Shown: positions 50,892 to 59,205 of the stretch, in pieces | Layout of the letters: the number at the start of each line of letters is the position of its first letter | How positions within the stretch are numbered: position 1 is the stretch's first letter | NCBI RefSeq assembly: GCF_017942085.1 | Contig: NZ_JAGKSP010000003.1 | Span: 186,001-250,000 of the forward strand | DNA: 64,000 nt | Direction of reading: 5' to 3' | DNA from: Paenibacillus lignilyticus | Lineage (GTDB): Bacteria; Bacillota; Bacilli; Paenibacillales; Paenibacillaceae | Translations under genes and position numbers: made by a program | The notes under the pieces: generated by a model | Told to the model about the DNA's origin: nothing | The model's database searches: none | What the model saw: only the letters and a program-made list of their open reading frames with translations

Positions 50892-51893
50892 TTAGTTCGA
50901 TGTTTGGCCAACTGTGTCGGTGCGCTTCTCGCCCGGCTTCGCGATTTCCAGCGTGCCGGTCTCGGTATCCACCTCGCCGAATCCATAGTGCTTGTAGCCC
51001 GTCTGCGTGAACGCTCCTTCGGCGTTTACGACACCGTATTCCGTCCATCCTGTCTCACCGAATATTCCGCTGTTATAATATATGAAATCGCCGCTTGGTT
51101 TCGGTGCTGTGCCGATGCTGTTCGTCCACTTACCCTTCATGAAAATACGAAGCTGATCCTCGATCGACCCTGCTAATCTGCCGGCCCAAGTTACTACTGC
51201 TTTGTCGTCTTTGATTTCGAACTGCTGCGCAAGGTTCCCATCGATACGGATGAATCGCAGTGCTTCCCCTTCCGGGAACAGCATCGTTGAACCGTCAGCC
51301 TCGCCGACGTTCTCGGCAATCAGAGGCTTAATCGCATACTGCGGATCGTAGCTGAGCCCAACCGCAACCTGACGAGCTTCAGCCAAGGTGCCGTGATTCA
51401 GTGTATCGTGCTTTTTCTTCCCGATATAGGATGAGATGAACACGGTCCGATCATGCCAATCGGAGGCATAGCCGAATTGGGCAGCCAAGTAACGGAGAGG
51501 TACATAGGCACGATTGCCGTGCAGCTTCATAGGTGCATCAATCCGCTCCGTCACTTTGTTCACACCGCCGGGCTGATTGCGCTCGACTACCGCAACGCTG
51601 CTGAACGCCGTGAATCGGACCGTTACGCCCCATTTACGAACGACTGCCGTATTCGTCTTGGCATTCCATTCTACATTTGCGCCAAATGCTTCGCTAACCG
51701 CGCGCAGCGGTACGAGCACCCGCCCGTGATCGATAATCGGTGCTGCGTCTGAAGCGGCAGCCTTCCCTAATACTTCAATTTGAATGGCTGTAGAGGCTGC
51801 ATTCGCATAAGCCCGCTCTGTGCCGGGCAGCGCGAAGAAAGCACCTGCCATAATCGTAGTCGCTACTAACGCAGTTGCAATTTGTTGTTTCAT
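50892..51893 (-). CDS. Secreted protein with copper amine oxidase N-terminal-type stalk domain
   Basis: A 333-residue exported protein. Signal peptide TALVATTIMAGAFFALPG then AYA|N. The stalk domain (about 40-160) shows HGRVLVPLRAVSEAFGANVE and NRAYVPLRYLAAQFGYASDW, the double PLR/A-E pattern typical of Paenibacillaceae surface proteins. The C-terminal half (170-333) includes WAGRLAGSIEDQLRIFMKGK and does not match a domain I know. There is no catalytic amine-oxidase part, so the domain name should not be taken as activity. Likely a wall-associated protein. Confidence 0.83.
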   Translation of the reverse strand: MKQQIATALVATTIMAGAFFALPGTERAYANAASTAIQIEVLGKAAASDAAPIIDHGRVLVPLRAVSEAFGANVEWNAKTNTAVVRKWGVTVRFTAFSSVAVVERNQPGGVNKVTERIDAPMKLHGNRAYVPLRYLAAQFGYASDWHDRTVFISSYIGKKKHDTLNHGTLAEARQVAVGLSYDPQYAIKPLIAENVGEADGSTMLFPEGEALRFIRIDGNLAQQFEIKDDKAVVTWAGRLAGSIEDQLRIFMKGKWTNSIGTAPKPSGDFIYYNSGIFGETGWTEYGVVNAEGAFTQTGYKHYGFGEVDTETGTLEIAKPGEKRTDTVGQTSN

Positions 51894-52031
51894 GTTTGTC
51901 CACTCCTTATCGTCGTAATAGATCGGTAGGTAACCCGATCCGGGATTACATAGTTAGACGAGGGAAAGGTGGAAATGGTTGCTTGTCCCATATTATTAAG
52001 AGATTGGGACATAGATGAGTATAAGTGCTAA

Positions 52032-52068
52032 CGAAAAGACGGACTCCCTGATTAGTGGGAATCCGTCC
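52032..52068 (-). terminator. Terminator of the GyrI-like gene
   Basis: AGACGGACTCCC and GGGAATCCGTC surround an eight-base loop (52037-52067); the minus strand ends in TTTTC. Confidence 0.75.
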
Positions 52069-52082
52069 TATTTAAACTATGA

Positions 52083-52601
52083 TTAACTGTTCGACTTCCT
52101 TCGTACCGGGTAAAGCATCGTAAAGTTGAACGTTTCGATTTCCGAGTAAGGCACGGTTAGCGCATTAAAGGGTTCGAATGGAACGGTCTCCATGCCGAGT
52201 ACGCCTTCGCTTGAATCGAGTTCATATTCAACGGACTGTTCCAGCCATGCAAATATGGCATCATATACACTCCACATGTGTGCCTCATTCCCTTGAACGC
52301 GAGCACTGATGCAGAGACCGCCCGAAACCTCCAAAGTCTCAATACCGGAAGGAACATCCCCGAAGTCATCCACCGCTAATCCAACCCATAGCGTATCTAC
52401 TGCCTTATTCCACTGCTCTTGCGGAATGAATACATACGCTTTAGGTCCTTCAGAGAGCCGCGCATCGGTAACGGGAACCTGCTCTGTTAACGCGTTCCAT
52501 GCTTTCCGAGTTCCACTCTTGTCTTCCGTCATTCCCGTCCGCACTGCCAAAGCCTTAAAAGGAGCTACATCCACCAATTCAACTGCTATCGTATTCCGCA
52601 C
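52083..52601 (-). CDS. GyrI-like/AraC effector-binding domain protein
   Basis: A 172-residue stand-alone GyrI-like domain. ELVDVAPFKALAVRTGM and KAYVFIPQEQWNKAVDTLWV with GLCISARVQGNEAHMWSVYD give the two SHS2-type halves that bind small molecules in BmrR/Rob-like regulators. No DNA-binding domain is attached. GGAGAGG lies five bases before the GTG at 52601, preferred over the frame opening at 52619. Some members act as small-molecule sinks; the ligand is unknown. Confidence 0.75.
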   Translation of the reverse strand: MRNTIAVELVDVAPFKALAVRTGMTEDKSGTRKAWNALTEQVPVTDARLSEGPKAYVFIPQEQWNKAVDTLWVGLAVDDFGDVPSGIETLEVSGGLCISARVQGNEAHMWSVYDAIFAWLEQSVEYELDSSEGVLGMETVPFEPFNALTVPYSEIETFNFTMLYPVRRKSNS

Positions 52602-52659
52602 AACTACCTCTCCTCTCACACTTTATTCGTGTTGAAAATCATTAATCTGCGTAAACTTA

Positions 52660-53493
52660 TTATCGAACGGAACGTTGGATCAGCTGGATGGTCTTGCGCG
52701 CGCCTTCGATCTCATTGCCGTCGGCCGGCACACTCTCAACACCCCACGTGCCTTGAAACCCATTGTCCTGCAGCAATTTACAGAAAGAAGGTACATTTTG
52801 CGTCAGTTCCTGCCCATCTTCCGTGAAATGGAAGGTTTTGATATGCGTGACCGTTGCGTATTTCGCACACTTCAACCAGCCTTGTGCCTGCTTCCCGTGT
52901 GCCCAATTCCATGAATCCAGCAGCAAGCCCAATCCGGGAACCGCTTCCAATAGTTGGACCGTATTATCCGGATCGACGGTTGGCCCCCAGTGATTCTCTA
53001 CGATCACTTGAATGCCGGCTTTCCGGGCACGGGCGATGAGATCCTGATACCCCTCGACAACAATGCCAAACACGTCGTCCGTCCATTGCTGCGGTCCGCC
53101 GGAGTCGATACGAATGTGGGATGCGCCAAGTTTCTCGGCAATTTCGATCCAGCGGTATGCCCGCTGCCGATTGCCGGCACGCGCTTCCTCGGACTCTTCA
53201 TAAATATGCGCTCCGTCAACCGCTATACACCCGAACGGCAATCCGGCTTCATCGGCCGCGCGCTTCACGCGTTCCAGAAATTCATCGTCCACAGCCGTCA
53301 GATGCTGAGATTGGTCCGGGTTGGCACCGGCATGCAGCGCATCCTCGCCTTGATTCAACTCGGCCAGATGAGCATTCCAAGGATCAAGCTGCGTACACCC
53401 GAGTTCTTTACAATCCTTAATATATTGGAAAATATCCTGTTTCCCCGCCGCCAACAATCTGTGAAAACTGAACGAACAAATGCTGATTTGCAT
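52660..53493 (-). CDS. Sugar phosphate isomerase/epimerase (TIM barrel, AP endonuclease 2 fold)
   Basis: A 277-residue TIM-barrel protein. Metal-binding positions of the xylose-isomerase-like family are visible: VIVENHWGP (Glu), LLLDSWNWAHG (Asp/His-type site), THIKTFHF, and WGVESVPADGNEI near the end. MQISICSFSFHRLLAAGKQD is a typical start. Such enzymes epimerise or isomerise sugars (IolE, IolI, UlaE types); the substrate here is unknown. No sugar operon surrounds it. Confidence 0.85.
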   Translation of the reverse strand: MQISICSFSFHRLLAAGKQDIFQYIKDCKELGCTQLDPWNAHLAELNQGEDALHAGANPDQSQHLTAVDDEFLERVKRAADEAGLPFGCIAVDGAHIYEESEEARAGNRQRAYRWIEIAEKLGASHIRIDSGGPQQWTDDVFGIVVEGYQDLIARARKAGIQVIVENHWGPTVDPDNTVQLLEAVPGLGLLLDSWNWAHGKQAQGWLKCAKYATVTHIKTFHFTEDGQELTQNVPSFCKLLQDNGFQGTWGVESVPADGNEIEGARKTIQLIQRSVR

Positions 53494-53601
53494 ACGCTAC
53501 CTCCTATATTTGCGAAACTACGTTCTTACTGGAACATATTCCATTTTCGTATCCATTTTCCTCCTATCTCTTCACAAAGTTGACGATTTACAGATGCCGG
53601 T

Positions 53602-55362
53602 TTATGCATATTGCAATCGGTAAAGCTGCGCATACCGTCCCGAATGAACCAGTAAATGGGAATGTTTCCCTTCTTCGACCACTTCCCCATTCTCCATGAC
53701 AAGGATTCGGTCGGCATTCCGAATGGTTGATAGCCGATGTGCGATCACAATAGCCGTTCGTCCCTCCATGAGTCGACCCAATGCTTGTTGAATGAGTTCT
53801 TCCGACTCGCCATCCAACGCGGATGTAGCTTCGTCCAGCAACAATAACGGGGCATTCTTGACCATTGCACGCGCAATTGCGATTCGCTGGCGCTGTCCAC
53901 CGGATAATTGCGAGCCATATTCGCCTACACGTGTAGTCAGTCCATCAGGCAACCGATCGATGACTTCCCGCAATCCCGCCTCAGTTATCGCCTTCCATAT
54001 GTCGTCATCGGATGCGCCGGGATTACCCCAAGCTATATTATCTCGAATCGTGCCATCGAAAAGATAACTGTTTTGCGGTACATAGGCGATTAGTGCTCTC
54101 ACCGTCTCTTGAGAATACAGCTCCCGCGGATGGCCGTATAATCGAATGGAACCGGCATCGGCTTCCACAAGCTCCATGATGTACTTCACTAATGTCGTCT
54201 TCCCTCCGCCGCTGCGGCCGACAATAGCAAGCTTTTCTCCGTTTCGTACACGCAAAGACATTTGCTTAACAACGGGCAGATCGCTTTCGTAAGTTACGGA
54301 AACACCTTGCATATCAATTGCATGCTCCGCGAATGGATCCGGTTGTACGGTTTGCTCGCGTATTTGCTCGTCGGGAAGATCAAGAACCTCCTTTACGCGA
54401 ACGGCGGAGATCGTTGCATATTGGAGCTGACGGTAAGAGTTGGTCATTAACAGCACGTCATTGTTGATTTGTGACTGTAAGAGCACGATGAACACAACGG
54501 TACCTAAGTCAGTCACGCCCTTGTAAACGAAATAGCTACCCGAGACGAGGGTTAGGATAATCGCGCCCCACTGTATCGCGGAACTTGAAGATGAGCGCAA
54601 AGCGTTGTATCTTGCTCCGCGCAGCGCATGCGAATAGACGCTAGAGGAATCGCCCTCATACTTCTTCTGCAAATGTGACGTAAGACCAAACATCCGTACT
54701 ACAACTATTCCTGAAATCATATCCAGCATTCGCTGCGTGAGAGTCGACATGATTTCCATTCTTTTTGTAAGCCACTTATACTCTCTGCGGATGCAAGCAA
54801 GGTTCGCGTAGATGCTAATCAGTCCGAATAGGAGATTCATAAAGCCTATTATTGGCTGCGAAACGATACAGATCACCGTGGAAATAAGGATACTGACAGG
54901 AATGGCGGCTAAACTGCGGTCGCCCGTCATCATTGAACCGAAGAAATCGGCTGTACGTTCCGCATCCATACTTATGCGAGTAGACATATCCCCGGAAAGC
55001 TGCGAATCCGCTTTGGCCGCCGGTATAGCGGTTAATTTCGCGAACAATGCCTTACGAATCTGCGCAAGGCCAAGGACTTTAATCGTAGCGGCTTTGTAAT
55101 TTACGGCCGTCATGACAATAATGCCAAGCATTACAATCACGGCGACTGCTCCTATCGTCTGCAGCATAGCGTCAAAGTTACCTGTTGCGGCGTGGGCCGT
55201 CGTTTGACCGATTAAATACGCAGAGGTTATCGACATCCATGCATTCTGCAGCATACTGATCAAAGAGCATCCCATATAACTCTTACGCCAAGTTGCTATG
55301 AACCGCCATGACCATAACATCATTCGTACGGTGTGCCGGATGCTGTCAATCGCAGTTTTCAT
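53602..55362 (-). CDS. ABC exporter half-transporter, second subunit
   Basis: A 586-residue fusion of a six-helix membrane domain (1-330) and an ATPase domain (350-586): Walker A GRSGGGKTT, signature LSGGQRQR, Walker B LLLLDEATSALDGE and IVIAHRLSTIRNAD. It overlaps the preceding ABC gene by 17 bases and has AGGAGG before its ATG, so the two form a heterodimeric exporter under TetR control. Its degenerate or consensus sites look complete. Multidrug or lipid-like substrate is likely. Confidence 0.92.
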   Translation of the reverse strand: MKTAIDSIRHTVRMMLWSWRFIATWRKSYMGCSLISMLQNAWMSITSAYLIGQTTAHAATGNFDAMLQTIGAVAVIVMLGIIVMTAVNYKAATIKVLGLAQIRKALFAKLTAIPAAKADSQLSGDMSTRISMDAERTADFFGSMMTGDRSLAAIPVSILISTVICIVSQPIIGFMNLLFGLISIYANLACIRREYKWLTKRMEIMSTLTQRMLDMISGIVVVRMFGLTSHLQKKYEGDSSSVYSHALRGARYNALRSSSSSAIQWGAIILTLVSGSYFVYKGVTDLGTVVFIVLLQSQINNDVLLMTNSYRQLQYATISAVRVKEVLDLPDEQIREQTVQPDPFAEHAIDMQGVSVTYESDLPVVKQMSLRVRNGEKLAIVGRSGGGKTTLVKYIMELVEADAGSIRLYGHPRELYSQETVRALIAYVPQNSYLFDGTIRDNIAWGNPGASDDDIWKAITEAGLREVIDRLPDGLTTRVGEYGSQLSGGQRQRIAIARAMVKNAPLLLLDEATSALDGESEELIQQALGRLMEGRTAIVIAHRLSTIRNADRILVMENGEVVEEGKHSHLLVHSGRYAQLYRLQYA

Positions 55363-57115
55363 CCTTATCCGCCTCCTGGGACTTGTAGAGTCGATAATAA
55401 ATGCCTTGCAACGCCATCAGTTGTTCGTGTGTCCCGCTTTCCACGATCTGACCGTCATGTAGACATAGGACCCGGTCAATATGGCGAAGGGCAGACAACC
55501 GGTGCGCGATGATGATCACGGTGCGGCCATCCATTAGCCGACGAAGCGTTTCCGACACCATAGCTTCGCTTTGCGTATCCAGCGCTGAGGTGGGTTCGTC
55601 AAGCAAGAGTAGCGGAGCATCTTTCAACATCGCGCGAGCTATCGCTACCCGCTGCCGTTGTCCTCCGGATAGGTGCATCCCGCGTTCGCCGATGTCTCGC
55701 TTCATATCGATATCTTGAAGCAGCGCAGCGTCAATAACCGCTTGTATCTGTGCATCGGTAGCGCTCTGATTGCCCATTGCGACGTTATCCCGCAGCGTTC
55801 CGGCAAATAAATACGTATCCTGCCCAACATAAGAGATGTGCTCGCGAAGTGCATCCGTCGCCCAATCCTCCACAGCATGACCGAATATCTCGATATCGCC
55901 CTCCTGCTTGTGGTACAACGCCATGAGCAGTTTGATCGCGGTTGATTTTCCTGATCCGCTTGTTCCGACGAGCGCGATATGCTCGCCTCTATTTACGGCG
56001 AATGAAATTCCTCTTAATACCGGCGACTGATCCCCATACGAGAATACAACATCGGAGAGTCGGATCAGGTCGTTAGCCGGCCTAGTTGCGGTCCCGCCTG
56101 TCGGCTCCGGCGACCAATCCCACAATTCGAAAACGCGAGTGGCGCAACCCCGCGCGGTTTTGAAGGCAGACAACACGGATGACAAATCTCCGATGGGATT
56201 GCCAATGAACACACTCAATATAATGACAGACATAACGCCGCCGGAAGTAATCTGATGGATACTTGCCAGATACACACCAAAGCCGCAGATGATGATTTGG
56301 GGGAGGAATAATAAGACCTGACTTAACGGGGCAAGCAAGATGGTTGCGCGATTGGCTTCGATTCCGCTGTCGGCGGCTCGATCAACGGCAGCTTCGTAAC
56401 GTTGCCGCAGTAAGTCACCAAGCTTATACGCTTTAGCGATTTCATAGCCGCCCATCAAGTGATTCGCAACGGAGAGTGATTCGCCTGCCGCTTGCTGCCG
56501 CTGATGAACGAAACGGGTTAGCGGTGCCGAGATTCGAACTTGCAAGAAGGCGATGAGCGGTACGATGGCAAGCGAGAATAATGTTAGTTGCCAGCTGATG
56601 AAGAGTGAAGCTGCTAGCGCGACAATACCGATGATCTGCTGCGGCAGCTTCACCGAGAAATAGTTTTGCAGAGATTCGTTGATTTGGACGAGATCGCTAT
56701 TGGCACGTGACAAGATATCTCCGCTGTTGTGATCATCCTGTAACTGCTTGTCGATTCCGGATACGATGGCAAAATTGGTATTGCGCAGATTGCGGTCGCA
56801 CAGCTCGCTGTATTTCATCCCTAGAAATTGCTGTAGATACTGCGAGGGTATAAACACCATAAGTGCAAGCAACAGAAAGGCCGTTTGCTTGTTTACGATC
56901 GTACCCGATGTACCGAATTGATCAATAATAGCGTGGAAAGATTGCGTCATCAGACTTAGCACTGCCGATGTGAGAAGTGAGAAAAGGATCGCGGATACGA
57001 GGATAGAGGTGTATTTCTTGTTGACTGTGAAATAACGGCGCATGACTTGCATTAAACTTGGAGGTGTCTCATGCTGATTGGTTTCAGGCTTTGACCTTCC
57101 ATGACTTACATTCAT
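55346..57115 (-). CDS. ABC exporter half-transporter, first subunit
   Basis: A 589-residue half-transporter. Membrane domain (residues 30-330) with ALMVFIPSQYLQQFLGMKYS, then the ATPase domain: Walker A GTSGSGKST, signature LSGGQRQR, Walker B LLLLDEPTSALDTQ and IIIAHRLSALRHID. Both ATPase domains of the pair have a consensus LSGGQ. AATGAA-N3-TTCATT palindromes lie in front of it and in front of the upstream tetR gene, so the exporter should be derepressed by a ligand of that TetR. Confidence 0.92.
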   Translation of the reverse strand: MNVSHGRSKPETNQHETPPSLMQVMRRYFTVNKKYTSILVSAILFSLLTSAVLSLMTQSFHAIIDQFGTSGTIVNKQTAFLLLALMVFIPSQYLQQFLGMKYSELCDRNLRNTNFAIVSGIDKQLQDDHNSGDILSRANSDLVQINESLQNYFSVKLPQQIIGIVALAASLFISWQLTLFSLAIVPLIAFLQVRISAPLTRFVHQRQQAAGESLSVANHLMGGYEIAKAYKLGDLLRQRYEAAVDRAADSGIEANRATILLAPLSQVLLFLPQIIICGFGVYLASIHQITSGGVMSVIILSVFIGNPIGDLSSVLSAFKTARGCATRVFELWDWSPEPTGGTATRPANDLIRLSDVVFSYGDQSPVLRGISFAVNRGEHIALVGTSGSGKSTAIKLLMALYHKQEGDIEIFGHAVEDWATDALREHISYVGQDTYLFAGTLRDNVAMGNQSATDAQIQAVIDAALLQDIDMKRDIGERGMHLSGGQRQRVAIARAMLKDAPLLLLDEPTSALDTQSEAMVSETLRRLMDGRTVIIIAHRLSALRHIDRVLCLHDGQIVESGTHEQLMALQGIYYRLYKSQEADKDENCD

Positions 57116-57135
57116 ATCTCCATCTCCATTTCGGT

Positions 57136-57152
57136 GAATGAATGGTTCATTC
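57136..57152. promoter_or_regulatory. TetR-type operator before the ABC genes
   Basis: GAATGAATGGTTCATTC, an exact inverted repeat with a three-base centre, 20 bases before the first ABC gene. The same half-site recurs in two other places around tetR. Confidence 0.65.
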
Positions 57153-57194
57153 GTTTTTATTCATTTAATAAAGCACGCCGAAGCGTGCCGATCG

Positions 57195-57210
57195 AAATGA
57201 ATATTCATTT
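57195..57210. promoter_or_regulatory. Palindrome at the end of tetR
   Basis: AAATGAATATTCATTT is a perfect 16-base palindrome overlapping the tetR stop codon. It shares ATGAA half-sites with the other two operators but has a tighter centre. Confidence 0.4.
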
Positions 57211-57879
57211 GTTATGGATTAAGTAGGCTCTCGCCACAAGGTCAACCGCGATATCCCGGGCTGCAGCGCGTGGTACTGAAATTTCAGGCATGGCAATATT
57301 CGCATTCATAGCCCACCAGGTCAAAATATCGTTGATGCTTTGCACGTGGACGCGCGGGTAATCCAACTTCCGAATCTCTCCTGCTTCCATATAGGTCATG
57401 AGGTTTTTTTCGAATACGCGGAAGAACTGATCCCTTGCCGGAAAAAAGGAGCTCGCCAGTTCGCGAAGAATACTCGCGTTTGTCTCGATATTACCGGTTG
57501 CAAGGAGAATATCCGCACTCATATCGAAGATGTCAGCTACCATCTGCGTGAAGCTCTTGATGATTGACCCCTCTCCGTCGGTAATTCGCAAAACATCGCC
57601 GAATACCCTGTCATTTAATTTCTCGCACAGACTATACAGGTGTTTCATGTCAGCTTCTTCGACGGGCAATGCGATCTCGCTGTCGAGATAATCTTTCTCC
57701 AATGACGCGCGTATGACAAAAGTAAGAATCGCTTTCTTGCTTGTAAACAGGTTATAGATCGTACCCGTTGCGACACCGGCCGCTTCTGCAATCTCCGATA
57801 CCTTCGTATTGGCATAACGCTTGGTATTAAATAGTCTTCCCGCATGAAAATAAATGCTGAACAGTCGCTCGTCTGCCAT
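57205..57879 (-). CDS. TetR family repressor of the ABC exporter
   Basis: A 224-residue regulator with the helix-turn-helix TKVSEIAEAAGVATGTIYNL and FTSKKAI, and a long all-helical ligand domain. GAGGTGAGCC precedes ATG 57879. It is upstream of the two ABC genes on the same strand. AATGAA-N3-TTCATT occurs before this gene (57893-57907) and before the ABC genes (57136-57152), so it likely represses itself and the exporter and responds to the exported compound. Confidence 0.9.
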   Translation of the reverse strand: MADERLFSIYFHAGRLFNTKRYANTKVSEIAEAAGVATGTIYNLFTSKKAILTFVIRASLEKDYLDSEIALPVEEADMKHLYSLCEKLNDRVFGDVLRITDGEGSIIKSFTQMVADIFDMSADILLATGNIETNASILRELASSFFPARDQFFRVFEKNLMTYMEAGEIRKLDYPRVHVQSINDILTWWAMNANIAMPEISVPRAAARDIAVDLVARAYLIHNK

Positions 57880-57892
57880 GGCTCACCTCGAA

Positions 57893-57907
57893 AATGAATC
57901 GTTCATT
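57893..57907. promoter_or_regulatory. TetR-type operator before tetR
   Basis: AATGAATCGTTCATT (a 6-3-6 inverted repeat) lies 14 bases upstream of the tetR start, and shares half-sites with the site at 57136-57152. Confidence 0.65.
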
Positions 57908-57972
57908 CATATTGTATGTGCCGTTTTCTCAATTGTCAATCCTATCCAGAACGTTCCGCTCTATCCGATCGT

Positions 57973-58323
57973 TTAGCGGTAGCCGCTTCTATTCATCCTT
58001 ATCGCTGCTATCAGATAAAGGATTAGTACCACACCATATAGGTTCCAAACACTCGGTATGGACGCGATACACATATAAAGCCCAAATGGCAGTGACCATA
58101 CAAACACCATGTACATTAAGAGCCGGTTATTTCTTAACGAGGATACGATACCGAGTAACGCCGGTAAAACCAACGTTATACTAATGATTAGCAACGTATC
58201 GTTACCAATCGGAATAGTTGAATACGGATTCCAAAACAAAAAAACACAACACAATAGGATGCACCCTATGGAAGCAATCAATCCGGAAAAAGAAATCATT
58301 GTTTGTTTGTTGCAGCCCCCCAT
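57973..58323 (-). CDS. Small membrane protein of unknown function
   Basis: A 116-residue protein with four hydrophobic helices (LIASIGCILLCCVFLFW, LLIISITLVLPALLGIV, MYMVFVWSLPFGLYMCI, LYGVVLILYLIAAI). Start uncertain: the first ATG (58323) has no clear ribosome site. It begins seven bases after a 54-residue gene and is third of a probable operon headed by a riboflavin-kinase-like gene. No family recognised. Confidence 0.65.
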   Translation of the reverse strand: MGGCNKQTMISFSGLIASIGCILLCCVFLFWNPYSTIPIGNDTLLIISITLVLPALLGIVSSLRNNRLLMYMVFVWSLPFGLYMCIASIPSVWNLYGVVLILYLIAAIRMNRSGYR

Positions 58324-58329
58324 TATGGA

Positions 58330-58494
58330 TTATTCCGAATTATTCTTGTCCTTCTCCTGTTGAGCTTTAATTAAGATGTCGAGTCTCTCCAATATGCGTT
58401 CATCATTCAGCAAATGCTTCTTCACATTCGCATCAATATTGATTATGAAGAGAATGAGAATCACGGGCAAAATAAGAATTAAAACGATCTCCAT
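58330..58494 (-). CDS. Small membrane-anchored peptide (54 aa)
   Basis: A 54-residue protein: MEIVLILILPVILILFIINI is one membrane helix, followed by a charged cytoplasmic helix (LNDERILERLDILIKAQQEK). GAGGTGAAAGG precedes the ATG and a stop closes the frame cleanly. It sits 13 bases after the DUF120 gene and seven before the next membrane gene, so it is part of the operon. The length and one helix plus coiled-coil-like tail suggest a structural or regulatory subunit; no family recognised. Confidence 0.7.
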   Translation of the reverse strand: MEIVLILILPVILILFIINIDANVKKHLLNDERILERLDILIKAQQEKDKNNSE

Positions 58495-58507
58495 CCTTTC
58501 ACCTCTG

Positions 58508-58882
58508 CTAGCTTATTTTCACTTCTACAACATCGTCATCGCTCAAGCTGTAATGCTCTCTTAATTTTACGTCCGTTGCTATTTCTATGATTGTTCGGGG
58601 GTGATCACCAGTCCCTGCAGCGTTGCCATCTGTTCTTAAAATAAATGCTTTCCTTCCGAAAATCGAGCATTCTTGTATACTCACTGAAACAGTTCCGTTA
58701 TATTCCGCTTTCTCTAATCGCATTACGTTAGTTGGCAAGTCATAAGGTTCATCAAGTTCAATATTCAATGTACCGGGAAACAAGATCATGCCCGTCTTGG
58801 ATTCGTAATAAGCACTCAGCTTTTCAATCCAATAGGCAAAATTGCCAAGACCAGGTACAACCTTCCCTATTAAAGTTTTCAT
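58508..58882 (-). CDS. Archaeal-type CTP-dependent riboflavin kinase (DUF120)
   Basis: A 124-residue protein that follows the DUF120/RibK pattern: GKVVPGLGNFAYWIEKL (6-22), MILFPGTLNIELDEP with PGTLN at 36-40 (Thr and Asn are metal ligands in the archaeal enzyme), and HPRTIIEIATDVKLREHYSL (94-113) with DDDVVEVKI at the end. Archaeal RibK uses CTP to phosphorylate riboflavin to FMN; bacteria normally use RibF. Here the protein leads an operon with two small membrane proteins and no flavin gene, so its real substrate is uncertain. Confidence 0.72.
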   Translation of the reverse strand: MKTLIGKVVPGLGNFAYWIEKLSAYYESKTGMILFPGTLNIELDEPYDLPTNVMRLEKAEYNGTVSVSIQECSIFGRKAFILRTDGNAAGTGDHPRTIIEIATDVKLREHYSLSDDDVVEVKIS

Positions 58883-59121
58883 AACATCACTCCTTTGAGC
58901 AACATATGCCTATAATTTCCATTTTAAACATATTCGTGAAGTCGCCGCACTATCCTGCTTATCTGTTCTACAATGTCGGCTGACCCAGTATAGCCGAAAG
59001 CCAACGGTAGCTCGCGGCGGGCAACTGCTGAAAAATCACGAAACAGCTCATAATAACCCCACCTTGCCCCTTAACGGGGAGCCGAAAGTCCTAAAATAAG
59101 ACTCTCAGATCACATTCAGAG
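58883..59121. other. Intergenic region upstream of the DUF120 operon
   Basis: About 240 bases with no supported gene. It includes a short hairpin GCCCCTTAACGGGGAGC near 59075 and no obvious riboswitch; I do not see the FMN (RFN) element. Confidence 0.5.
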
Positions 59122-59162
59122 CAAAAAACAAGCTGAGAGTTTCAATTTCGCACTCTCAGCTC
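59122..59162 (-). terminator. Terminator of the GH99-like gene
   Basis: AGCTGAGAGT (59131-59140) and ACTCTCAGCT (59152-59161) form the stem; the minus strand continues TGTTTTTTGC. Confidence 0.85.
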
Positions 59163-59205
59163 GCCATCACAGACAGACATCCCACCTAATCGAAGGATCC
59201 ATCGT

